A stretch of DNA of 34,223 bases from JAYFRE01 sp034926235 (GTDB lineage: Bacteria > Pseudomonadota > Alphaproteobacteria > Rhodospirillales > Magnetospirillaceae): contig JAYFRE010000085.1 in NCBI GenBank assembly GCA_034926235.1, positions 1 through 34,223 on the forward strand, in the 5' to 3' direction. The notes under the pieces are model-generated. The model was not told the origin of the DNA. It did not search any database and saw only the letters and a list, made by a program, of their open reading frames with translations. This document shows positions 9,717 to 17,857 of this stretch, piece after piece. The translations under genes and the position numbers were made by a program. Every line of letters starts with the position of its first letter. The stretch's first letter is position 1.

Positions 9717-11237
9717 TTACGATCCCCTGTTCGGCTGTCTGCGATAGCCCGCAAGGGTGAAAAACACCACGACGGCAAGCATCCCGATCACCGCGGCCGC
9801 CGTCGTCAGGAGCACGGCATGCGTCTGGGTAAAGGCCGCCTTGCCCACCTCGATCAGGGCCGCACCTTCCTCCGCCGAAAGCCGGCTCGCGACGATGTAG
9901 GTATCTCCAATCGTTTTTGACGCTTGCTCACCCAAAGCCTGCGGCAGACCGGACGGCAACGCGATCGCGTGACTGAACACGCTCGACATAAAGACGCCAA
10001 AAAGCGTGATGCCGAGGCCGGTCCCAAGCTCGTATCCCGTTGCTTCCAACGACCCCGCGGCACCGCCCTTGCTGGCATCGACGGCTCCCATGATGGCGAT
10101 CGATGACGCCGTCAGTCCGATGCTGAGCGCGAGCCCCAGAACGGCCAACGCCACGGGAACGAAAAAACCCGGCTCATGGAAATCGCTTTCAGCAAGAAAC
10201 ACCAAAGCAGCCGCCGAGATCACCAGCGACAGGGTGGCGACAAGCCGCAAACCAAACCGGTTGGACAGATAACCCGCAACCGGACCGCCGACGGCGGCTG
10301 CGGTCATGATCGGAATCATGAAAAGCCCGGCCTGCAGCGGCGTTTTGCCGAGAACATATTGCAGTTCCTGCGCAAGTGTCAGCTCTACCCCGGCAAGCGC
10401 GCCCGATGCGACCACGGCCATGATCAGACCAACAACGATTGCTGGGTGAGACAAGAGAGAGAGATCCAGCATCGGTTCGGACGATTTAAGCTGCTTGCGC
10501 ACGAACAGCGCCAGAACCGCAATGCCGAACGCAACCACCAGGGCGACAACCGGCAAAGACTGCTTCGCGCCGAAGCCCGCCTTGATGCCATAAGCCAGCG
10601 CGATCATGCCGGCGATCAGCAAAAGCGCCTGCCCGATGGCCCATTTTCCCGGCGTCGTCTGCTCGATGCGCGGCAGCAGGACAAAGCAGGCGGGCGCGAC
10701 CGCCAGCATGACCGGCACGTTGACCAGAAACACCGAACCCCACCAGAAATGTTCGAGAAGAGCCCCGCCGGCAAGCGGACCGATGGCCGCACCAGCCGCT
10801 CCGACCATTCCCCAAAGGCCGAGCGCCATCGCGCGCTCGTCGTCATCCTCGAACGTCTTGCGGATAATGCCAAGAACGCAAGGCATGATCATCGAGCCGC
10901 CCAGGGCCAGAAGCGCGCGCGCAGCGATCAGCAGGGCAGCGCTTTGGGAAAAGGCCCCCCATGCCGAGGCCACCCCGAAAATGACAAGGCCGATGAGCAG
11001 AATCTTCCGATTGCCGACCCGGTCCGCAAGTGTGCCCATCGGCACCAGAAGCCCCGCCATCAACAGAGGATAAATATCGATGATCCACAGGACCTCGATG
11101 CCCGAGGCGTTCAGCGATTGCGTCAGGGTCGGGACGGCGACATGCAAGATCGTCATGTCGAGCACGACCGGAAGAAAGGCCAGCATCACGGCGATCAGGA
11201 CAAGCCAGCGGTTTATAGGAAGCGCTGCGGGCGGCAT
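9717..11237 (-). CDS. MFS drug efflux transporter, DHA2 (QacA/SmvA/EmrB) type
   Basis: A 506-residue polytopic protein with about 14 hydrophobic helices, the size and layout of the DHA2 proton:drug antiporters. The first helix carries LDMTILHVAVPTL, close to the LDxTIVNVALP motif of QacA/SmvA. The loop 2-3 motif is GTLADRVGNRK. The motif-C-like region has GAAGAAIGPLAGGALLE in helix 5. It would export lipophilic cations, biocides or dyes across the inner membrane. RBS AGGTG lies just before the ATG at 11237. It is divergent from a TetR regulator with an 85-base shared intergenic region, the classic local-repressor arrangement. The substrate is unknown. Confidence 0.9.
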   Translation of the reverse strand: MPPAALPINRWLVLIAVMLAFLPVVLDMTILHVAVPTLTQSLNASGIEVLWIIDIYPLLMAGLLVPMGTLADRVGNRKILLIGLVIFGVASAWGAFSQSAALLIAARALLALGGSMIMPCVLGIIRKTFEDDDERAMALGLWGMVGAAGAAIGPLAGGALLEHFWWGSVFLVNVPVMLAVAPACFVLLPRIEQTTPGKWAIGQALLLIAGMIALAYGIKAGFGAKQSLPVVALVVAFGIAVLALFVRKQLKSSEPMLDLSLLSHPAIVVGLIMAVVASGALAGVELTLAQELQYVLGKTPLQAGLFMIPIMTAAAVGGPVAGYLSNRFGLRLVATLSLVISAAALVFLAESDFHEPGFFVPVALAVLGLALSIGLTASSIAIMGAVDASKGGAAGSLEATGYELGTGLGITLFGVFMSSVFSHAIALPSGLPQALGEQASKTIGDTYIVASRLSAEEGAALIEVGKAAFTQTHAVLLTTAAAVIGMLAVVVFFTLAGYRRQPNRGS

Positions 11238-11276
11238 TTTTCACCTGAACAAGGGGTGCATGCGGTGATATAAATA

Positions 11277-11286
11277 CATACGTATG
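11277..11286. promoter_or_regulatory. Palindromic operator between MFS pump and TetR gene
   Basis: CATACGTATG is a perfect 10-bp palindrome within an AT-rich flank, midway in the 85-base divergent intergenic region. Size and place fit the operator of the adjacent TetR-family repressor, which could control both genes. This is inferred from position and symmetry only. Confidence 0.55.
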
Positions 11287-11322
11287 GATTTTAATAATCG
11301 CAAATGAAACCGGAGCGCCGAC

Positions 11323-11865
11323 GTGGGCAGGAAACCGACGATCACACGCGAACGGTTGCTTGAAATTGCGGAGGCGATCGTCCGCAGCGACGGCGCGGCT
11401 GCCCTGACCATTGACGCCCTGGCCAAGGCCGCCGGCATCTCCAAGGGAGGAGTTCAGTATTCGTTTTCGTCGAAAGACGATCTGATCCGCGCTTTGGTCG
11501 ATCGATGGGTGCGCCAATATGACGACATGCTCGACACCGACGGCAACCTTTCGCCGGCTGACTTTGTCCGCAAATACATCCAGGTCATGCGCACCTCACA
11601 GGCGACGATGAACGCCAAGATGGCCGGCCTGATGATCGCCTATATCCAGAATCCGCAGCATCTCAAAGAAACCCGCGACTGGTATCAGTCGATATTCAAG
11701 CGTCTGGGCGGCGACTCGGCCGAGGCGGAAGCGGCACGCGTTGCGTTGCTGGCCGTCGAAGGGCTGTTTCTCCTACGCATCGTCGGCATAGATGAAGAGC
11801 AAGGATGGGGCGCCTTCATGGACGATGTGGGGCGTGTAATGGACCGTCTGCTTCCCCCGCATTGA
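11323..11865 (+). CDS. TetR family transcriptional regulator
   Basis: A 180-residue one-component regulator. The N-terminal helix-turn-helix covers about residues 7-50, including ALTIDALAKAAGISKGGVQYSFSSKDDLI, which is a standard TetR DNA-binding domain. The rest is helical and would bind a ligand and dimerise. It starts with GTG at 11323; the nearby ATG at 11304 is out of frame. It is divergent from the DHA2 pump gene, so it most likely represses that pump and itself until a pump substrate binds. The palindrome at 11277-11286 is the likely site. Confidence 0.88.
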   Translation: MGRKPTITRERLLEIAEAIVRSDGAAALTIDALAKAAGISKGGVQYSFSSKDDLIRALVDRWVRQYDDMLDTDGNLSPADFVRKYIQVMRTSQATMNAKMAGLMIAYIQNPQHLKETRDWYQSIFKRLGGDSAEAEAARVALLAVEGLFLLRIVGIDEEQGWGAFMDDVGRVMDRLLPPH

Positions 11866-12300
11866 CCGGCAAGAGCGACCCGTCCGCGCCCCGGTTCAGG
11901 CTCGCCCTTCCTTCGAGAAAATCTGCCGGAAACAGAGCACCCTCTGAAAAACGACGCTCAGCCCCACAACCGGAGTCCGATTTGCCGCGCTTTTCCGCGC
12001 ACGGCCGACGAAAGCCGGGTCGAACGCCCTCTTGCGCTGGTTCGACGTCCACCCGCGCCAGTGACTCAAATCACCCGTTTCGGGCGAATAGAATCCGGGC
12101 TTTCGAGCACAGGATAACGGCCGTCCCCGAACGGGTAGAATGGTCCGCCTCTCGCGCCAAAAAATCCCGCCCGATTCGCATCTCACCTTGCGAGTTTTCG
12201 ATGTTTTTTCTTGATCTTGCGGTACTCTGGACTGCCTTTTGGGTAATTGCTTCCCAGCCTTTGCCCCGGCGCCGGAAAAGTGCCCCCGAGGATTGGGACG
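11866..12300. other. Intergenic region between tetR and the sigma-54 activator gene
   Basis: 435 bases with no convincing gene. It contains a 7-bp inverted repeat, GTCGAAC/GTTCGAC (12019-12025 and 12040-12046), of unknown role. A 19-base stretch (12005-12023) is identical to part of nifV (25286-25304). The promoter of the activator gene should lie near the right end, but I see no clear -35/-10 pair. A GAGGATTGG ribosome-binding stretch precedes the ATG at 12301. Confidence 0.6.
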
Positions 12301-14253
12301 ATGAGCAGCGAAGAGCGATACACCCAAGATCAGATCAAGCAGGGGTGGAAGAGGTTTCTGGCCGGCGAGGACCCTTCCGGGCTGGTGCGTGACGAAATCC
12401 TGAGGGCATGGATAAGATGCCGTGCGCAGGGTTGCAATCCCGGCAAAGTGTCGGTGCCTCCACTAACGGACAAAAAGGAAATTCAGCGGCGGTTGAACCT
12501 CAATGCCGAACTGCTCGATGTCAGCATCCCGGCTATCCACCATCTTTACCAGTTCATAAAGGCGGACAATCTGTTCGTCTCCGTCAGCGACGCGGATGGT
12601 TATCTGTTGACAGTCTATGGCGACACCAGCGCTATCGATCCATCCAACGACATCCTTTACACCAACTGGAACGAGAACAATCTCGGCAACAACCCCATCG
12701 GCACCTCCCTGACCGAGGATCGTCCGGTGCAGACCTTCGGCTACGAACATTACTGCATGTTCCCGCACCGGTTCAGCGGGTCGGGCGTCGCCATCCATAA
12801 TCCGAAAGGCGCCATCCTCGGGGCCATCTCCATGACCCACATCACCGCCCACCCCCAGCACTACACCTTGGCAATGATGCTGATGACGGCCTACGCCATC
12901 GAGAAACAGTTGAAGCTGCACGAATATCACAAAACGATGCAGATCTCTTATCAGAAGAACGACGCCATCGTGAACTCCATCTCGACCGGTGTTCTCACCT
13001 TGGACGAGAACAGCGTCATCACGAGCACCAACAATGCGCTCGTCGCCATGCTGCATACGCCCAAGGAACGGCTCATCGGTAAACCGTTCTGCATGTTCTG
13101 CCACGAAAATATGCTGGAACGCGCCATCGTCGAGAAATCTGCTTTCACCGATTATGTGACGAAGCTACGCGTCGAATCTTCCACCTATCCCTGCACGATC
13201 ACCAGCCGGCCCATCATGCATCAGGGCGTCAGCGAAACGCTGATGTTCATCGACGAGCTGTCGCGCATCCATAAGCTGGCCAAGACGCAGACATCCCACA
13301 CCTTCGACACCATCGTCGGCGTCAGCAATCAATTCCGGCACACGGTCGAGGTTGCGCAGCAAATCGCTCCGAACGATTCAAACGTGCTGCTTCTGGGCGA
13401 AAGCGGCACCGGCAAGGATGTGTTCGCCCAGGCGATCCATAATCAGAGCCCTCGGCGGAACGGCCCCTTCATCCCGATCAATTGCGCAGCGATCCAGAAG
13501 GATCTCATCATGAGCGAGCTGTTCGGCTATGAGGAGGGGTCCTTCACCGGAGCGAAAAAGGGCGGCAATATCGGCAAATTCGAATGCGCCGACGGCGGCA
13601 CCCTTTTTCTGGACGAGATTGGGGAAATGCCGTTGGAGCTGCAGCCCACGCTCTTGCGCGCCGTCGAACACCGGATGATCATCCGGGTCGGCGGAAAAAG
13701 CTTCATCCCCGTCAATGTTCGCATCATCGCCGCGACGAACAGCAATCTTCACGACAGCATGCTGGCCGGCAAATTCCGTCAGGACCTCTATTACCGGCTC
13801 AATATTTTCTCGATTCACCTGCTCCCCCTTCGGGAGCGCAAGGAAGACATCCCCTCCCTGGTGACCCACTTCCTCAGCAAGTTGAGCTTCAAATACGGCA
13901 AGGTGGTCAGCGCCGTCACCGACGAAACCATGGCGCTGCTTCTGGACTATGATTGGCCCGGCAATATCCGCGAGTTGCAGAACTGCATCGAACGGTGCGT
14001 CGCGCTCACCAATGCCTCAGTCATCACGCCGGAATTGTTGCTTCCCTGGATTCTCGACCATTCATCCCGCCCGATGACGCCAGCGCAACCGGGGCCGGTC
14101 GGCCCGGGCCGGGCAACGGGAAATAACGAAGGCGAAACCTTGCGCGCCCTGCTTGCCCGGCACCATTGGAACATCACCGCCGTCGCCAAAAGCATGGGGA
14201 TCACCCGGGCGACCGTCTACCGGAAGATCAAGCTCCATCAGTTGGAGAAATAG
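12301..14253 (+). CDS. Sigma-54-dependent activator, AcoR type (GAF-PAS-AAA-Fis)
   Basis: A 650-residue bacterial enhancer-binding protein. The N-terminal ~200 residues look like a GAF sensor, as in AcoR (NNLGNNPIGTSLTEDRPVQTFGYEHYC region). A PAS-like segment follows at about 215-310 (NSISTGVLTLDENSVITSTNNA). The AAA+ domain has Walker A GESGTGKD (366-373), sigma-54 contact loop GSFTGA (413-418; the usual form is GAFTGA) and Walker B GGTLFLDEIGEMP. The C-terminal Fis-type HTH is WNITAVAKSMGITRATVYRK. It has no receiver domain, so it senses a small molecule directly. It converges on the 2-hydroxyacyl-CoA dehydratase operon, whose sigma-54 promoter (24452-24467) is its likely target. The inducer is probably the operon's substrate; this is inference. 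Confidence 0.9.
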   Translation: MSSEERYTQDQIKQGWKRFLAGEDPSGLVRDEILRAWIRCRAQGCNPGKVSVPPLTDKKEIQRRLNLNAELLDVSIPAIHHLYQFIKADNLFVSVSDADGYLLTVYGDTSAIDPSNDILYTNWNENNLGNNPIGTSLTEDRPVQTFGYEHYCMFPHRFSGSGVAIHNPKGAILGAISMTHITAHPQHYTLAMMLMTAYAIEKQLKLHEYHKTMQISYQKNDAIVNSISTGVLTLDENSVITSTNNALVAMLHTPKERLIGKPFCMFCHENMLERAIVEKSAFTDYVTKLRVESSTYPCTITSRPIMHQGVSETLMFIDELSRIHKLAKTQTSHTFDTIVGVSNQFRHTVEVAQQIAPNDSNVLLLGESGTGKDVFAQAIHNQSPRRNGPFIPINCAAIQKDLIMSELFGYEEGSFTGAKKGGNIGKFECADGGTLFLDEIGEMPLELQPTLLRAVEHRMIIRVGGKSFIPVNVRIIAATNSNLHDSMLAGKFRQDLYYRLNIFSIHLLPLRERKEDIPSLVTHFLSKLSFKYGKVVSAVTDETMALLLDYDWPGNIRELQNCIERCVALTNASVITPELLLPWILDHSSRPMTPAQPGPVGPGRATGNNEGETLRALLARHHWNITAVAKSMGITRATVYRKIKLHQLEK

Positions 14254-14312
14254 CGGGATGAATCCGCAGTTGCAGGGCTGGCGGCAAACCCGTCCGCACC
14301 CTGGAAGAAAAA

Positions 14313-15107
14313 TCAGGCCAGGAGCTTCGCATCCTTGAGCGCGCTCTCATGAGCCAGAAGGGCCGCGCCCAGCGCTCCGGTAAGCTGCGGCGTCGGCGCG
14401 ACGATAACATGCGTCTGAAGATGCCTCGATAAGGCGTCGACCACGCCCTTGTTCTGCGCAGCCCCACCACAGATAACGACATCGTCCCGGATTCCGGCGC
14501 GATAGGCGAGAGCGCCGGCTTTGCTCGCCACCGATTTGTGAACACCCGCGACGATATTTTCGCGCGGCACGCCTCTGGACAACAGCGAAATCACCTCGGA
14601 TTCAGCGAAAACGGTGCATGTACTGCTGACCTCGGCGGTCTCGGCTGCCTTGAAATGCGCCTCGCCCAGCTTGTCCAAATCGATTTCCAGAACCCTGGCC
14701 ATAACGTCGAGGAAACGCCCGGTACCCGCTGCGCATTTATCGTTCATGAAGAATTTGTCGATGCTGCCATCGCCGGAAAGGGCGATGGCTTTCACGTCCT
14801 GACCGCCGATATCGATGATCGTTCGAGCCGATGGCAAAAGAAAATGAATCCCCCTGGCGTGACAGGTGATTTCGCTGATCTGGCGGTCAGCGCGTTCGAT
14901 CGAGAAACGCCCGTAACCGGTCACGACCGTATAATCGACATCGTCCCAGGAAAAACCCGACTGCTTGAAAATGCCATCGACCGCGCGACCTGGGCCCGAA
15001 GTGCCGGTGCCAACCTGGACCACGGAGCGAGCAACGGCATCCGTTCCATCCCGCAACAGGACCGCCTTGCTTGAGGAAGAGCCAATATCGATTCCTAATG
15101 TCAGCAT
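14313..15107 (-). CDS. 2-Hydroxyacyl-CoA dehydratase activator ATPase (HgdC-like)
   Basis: A 264-residue ATPase of the BadF/BadG/BcrA/HgdC family. The homodimer holds one [4Fe-4S] cluster and uses ATP hydrolysis to push an electron at very low potential into the dehydratase. The actin-like nucleotide fold begins with GIDIGSSSSKAV. Cluster ligands are visible: Cys125 in KCAAGTGRFLD and Cys164 in STCTVFAESEVISL. Their spacing equals that of Cys127/Cys166 in HgdC of Acidaminococcus. DIGGQDVKAI and CGGAAQNKGVV are also family motifs. The ATG at 15107 has TGGAG nine bases upstream; an upstream TTG is less likely. A single activator gene, rather than two ATPase subunits, argues for a dehydratase and against a class I benzoyl-CoA reductase. 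It is the last gene of the operon, after a 248-base gap. Confidence 0.92.
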   Translation of the reverse strand: MLTLGIDIGSSSSKAVLLRDGTDAVARSVVQVGTGTSGPGRAVDGIFKQSGFSWDDVDYTVVTGYGRFSIERADRQISEITCHARGIHFLLPSARTIIDIGGQDVKAIALSGDGSIDKFFMNDKCAAGTGRFLDVMARVLEIDLDKLGEAHFKAAETAEVSSTCTVFAESEVISLLSRGVPRENIVAGVHKSVASKAGALAYRAGIRDDVVICGGAAQNKGVVDALSRHLQTHVIVAPTPQLTGALGAALLAHESALKDAKLLA

Positions 15108-15355
15108 ATGCCGATGCTCCAAAAACTGCTGCGGCCGTCAAAACCGAAGCTCAAGAATGCCATCCGAACAACGCGACCGCTCCGGCAGACCTTTTCATCT
15201 CATGCGCAAACCGCTTCTCATCCTTGATGGAACCGGATCGCTCCGCAAGATGGACGCGAGACCCCACGTCCTGATCTTGCGGAAACGACGCGCCCGGGGC
15301 AGCCCGGATGGGTCAGGGGAGGGTGAGCCCCCGGATACCCCGGACAACGCAGTCG

Positions 15356-16699
15356 TCAGGCGATCTTGTTGCTTTGCCTCCAGATGCCGAAGGACTGCGC
15401 CTCCTGGATCAGGCCTTCGCGGAAATCCGGATGCGCCAGCGAGATGACGGCGTCCGCCCGTTCCCAGGTCGAAAGACCTTTCATGTTCCGGCACCCATAT
15501 TCGGTCACGACATAATGGGTGAAATGCCTGGGCACCGACACGTTGGTTCCCGGCTCGAAATTACCGACGATTCGGGATTCGAGGCGTACATTGCCATCCT
15601 TGTCCTTGCGCTTGGCCGTCGAATTCATACACACGAACCCCTTGCCGCCTTCGGAACGGTAAGCGCCATAGATGAAGTCCCATTGCCCGCCAACGCCGGA
15701 AATCTGCCTGGGGCCGACCGATTCCGAGGAAATCTGAGACCACAGATCGACATGCAGACCGTTATTGACGGCGAACACCTTGTCATTCCGCCCGATGACC
15801 GCCGGATCGTTGGTGTAGCTGGACGGAAACTTCAACGCGGCTTCGTTCCGGTCCAGGAAATCGTAAAGCGCGGTGGAGCCCATGGCGAAAGTGTAGACCA
15901 TCTTGCCTTTGTTCAGAGTTTTGCGCCGGCCGGTCACCTTGCCCGCCAGATAGAGAGTCATAAACGAGTCCATCATCATTTCTGTGTGGACGCCCAGATC
16001 CTTGATATCGGACTCAGCAATGAACTCGCCAACTTTGTTGGGAATGCCGCCGATGCCCAACTGCAAGCAACATCCATCCTCCATCTCGGCCATGATCAGT
16101 TCGGCGATCTTCTTGTCCTCGGGAGTCGAGGAAACCTTGGGTAGGGATTCCAGCGGCTGGTTGTCGCCGTGCACGACCGCGCCAACCTCGGAAATGTGAA
16201 AGGAGGCCGGACCGCCGCCATAGCAGACGGGCAGGCTTTCATTCACCTCGATGATGATGTGATCGCAGCTCTCCAGCAGGGACTGAGAGTTCGAGCACAC
16301 GACCGACAAGTTGAAGAAGCCGTGCTTATCCATGGGGCAGGCCGACAAGAACGCCACATTCATGCGGCGGTGATTGTGTAGGCTCTTGATGTTTTCGTCA
16401 TAGGTCCCGACCAGATAATAGGCCCCCTGTTTGCGGGAATAAGGGGTCAGGGAACGGTCGTTGATATCGAAAACAAGCCCTTCGGGATCAACCCGGGCGA
16501 TTTCGGTGTCCATGCGCAGGGTGCAAGCATCGACATGGATGTCGTGCAATTCGTTCTTGCGCTTGGCCAGGGCGCGGTCCAGTGCAGGCGTGATCGTGAC
16601 GAATTCACCATAGAAGACGCGGTCTCCGCTTTTCACGACCTTGACGGCCTCGTCTGCGGTCATCAGTTTCTTTTTATATTCAGCTTCAAATTCGTTCAT
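15356..16699 (-). CDS. Class I CoA-transferase (acetyl-CoA hydrolase/transferase family)
   Basis: A 447-residue enzyme of the family containing 4-hydroxybutyrate CoA-transferase (AbfT/Cat2) and butyryl-CoA:acetate CoA-transferase. The catalytic glutamate that carries CoA as a thioester is Glu240 in GVHTEMMMDS. The glycine-rich loops GIGGIPNKV and GVGGQWDF (about 335-342), which shape the oxyanion hole, are present. It would activate the imported hydroxy acid with CoA from acetyl-CoA or from a pathway product. The start at 16699 is preceded by GAGAGGAACA; a GTG ten codons upstream is weaker. It sits 39 bases after the dehydratase small subunit gene. Known 2-hydroxyacyl-CoA dehydratases often use class III (FldA/HadA), Pct or GctAB transferases, so this partner type is unusual. 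Confidence 0.88.
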   Translation of the reverse strand: MNEFEAEYKKKLMTADEAVKVVKSGDRVFYGEFVTITPALDRALAKRKNELHDIHVDACTLRMDTEIARVDPEGLVFDINDRSLTPYSRKQGAYYLVGTYDENIKSLHNHRRMNVAFLSACPMDKHGFFNLSVVCSNSQSLLESCDHIIIEVNESLPVCYGGGPASFHISEVGAVVHGDNQPLESLPKVSSTPEDKKIAELIMAEMEDGCCLQLGIGGIPNKVGEFIAESDIKDLGVHTEMMMDSFMTLYLAGKVTGRRKTLNKGKMVYTFAMGSTALYDFLDRNEAALKFPSSYTNDPAVIGRNDKVFAVNNGLHVDLWSQISSESVGPRQISGVGGQWDFIYGAYRSEGGKGFVCMNSTAKRKDKDGNVRLESRIVGNFEPGTNVSVPRHFTHYVVTEYGCRNMKGLSTWERADAVISLAHPDFREGLIQEAQSFGIWRQSNKIA

Positions 16700-16738
16700 T
16701 GTTCCTCTCCCGATTTTTTCCAGAACCACAAGGTTCGA

Positions 16739-17857
16739 TTAAATATTTTCAGCAAATCCCTGAAGACGAGTCCGGATCTGCTCAAAACTTTCAGATCCCT
16801 GGTCTATTTCTATAATTGTGTTCTTTATTCTGTTTTCCTGGAGAGCCTGATAGATCAGGGGATAGTCAAACTCTTCCGGATCGCAGAATTTCATCATGCA
16901 GACGATGACGGCATCGATTCCCCCCGCCTTCACCATGTCCAACAGCATGGATACGCGGTTTTTGGTCCGGCTTGTCGCCAGGGAACAGCCATCCAGCAAC
17001 TGCCACCATCGCGCCAGCCGGTAGAGAGGCTCATTCCCCTCGGGAACGTCGTGGCGAAACTGTCGGGATTCGTGCGCCAGATCATCGGCGGCAACGGCGA
17101 AGCCGTTTTCGGCCAGGATGTCCAAAAGCGCGTTCGGCTCTGCGGTGATGCCCGTCAACAACACCTTCTTGCCGGACCAGGGACGGACAGGCTGCGCCCG
17201 CAGCAATGCCGAAAGCCCTTCCACCCATTCCGTATGCAGGGCCTTGTCCATGAAATAGCGGGATTTAACGACGGCATGCCTATCCACCGGGCTGATGAGA
17301 TCCGGATGAATCGCGGCCAAACCGACGAATTCACGCATGGCCTGGCGATTCCGGTTATAGACGGCGATGCTTGCGGAAATGGCTTCGTCGGAGATGGCCT
17401 CGCCGATGATCGCCTCCAGCTTGGAGCGCACCAGCTTGTATTCCTCCACCAGAAAAAGGTTGGCGGATTCGAGTTCCCTATTCTGAGGCTGGACGAACTG
17501 GATCGACGGACATTTGCCTTTCCATTTCTGCCCCATGCATTTGAGCGTGTCGCAGGGAGAGGAAATCAACACCGCCGTCAGATCGTCGTAAGTTCCCTTC
17601 AGCTCCAGTTCCATGACCGATTGCATGATGGAGCAGGCGAAAGAGGGCAGGAAAGCCTGGGCCCGGGATATCCGGACGCTGCCGCCCCAAAGCCCTACAG
17701 GCAGGAATCCGGAGGCGTGGACGATCTCTTCCGGGGCGTAGACCGGAAAAACACCGATGGCCCCCTTGCCGGTCCTGGCCTTGTGCAGGGCCGGGGCTTC
17801 GGCGGGTCGGTCCGCCACAGCCCGGAATGCGCCAAGCCGTTCTGCAATGGCGTTCAT
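16739..17857 (-). CDS. 2-Hydroxyacyl-CoA dehydratase, small (beta) subunit
   Basis: A 372-residue member of the HgdB/FldC/HadC family. With its partner it removes water from (R)-2-hydroxyacyl-CoA by a ketyl-radical mechanism. Candidate cluster ligands are Cys75 (PSFACSI), Cys102 and Cys107 (PCDTLKCMGQ), and Cys320/Cys325 (CMMKFCDPEEFDYP). The C-terminal stretch with RTRLQGFAE is a family hallmark. The length matches known small subunits (about 372-380). The ATG overlaps the stop of the large subunit gene (ATGA), so equimolar coupled translation is expected. The family also includes benzoyl-CoA reductase BcrB/C, but the context favours a dehydratase. The enzyme should be extremely oxygen-sensitive. 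Confidence 0.9.
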   Translation of the reverse strand: MNAIAERLGAFRAVADRPAEAPALHKARTGKGAIGVFPVYAPEEIVHASGFLPVGLWGGSVRISRAQAFLPSFACSIMQSVMELELKGTYDDLTAVLISSPCDTLKCMGQKWKGKCPSIQFVQPQNRELESANLFLVEEYKLVRSKLEAIIGEAISDEAISASIAVYNRNRQAMREFVGLAAIHPDLISPVDRHAVVKSRYFMDKALHTEWVEGLSALLRAQPVRPWSGKKVLLTGITAEPNALLDILAENGFAVAADDLAHESRQFRHDVPEGNEPLYRLARWWQLLDGCSLATSRTKNRVSMLLDMVKAGGIDAVIVCMMKFCDPEEFDYPLIYQALQENRIKNTIIEIDQGSESFEQIRTRLQGFAENI

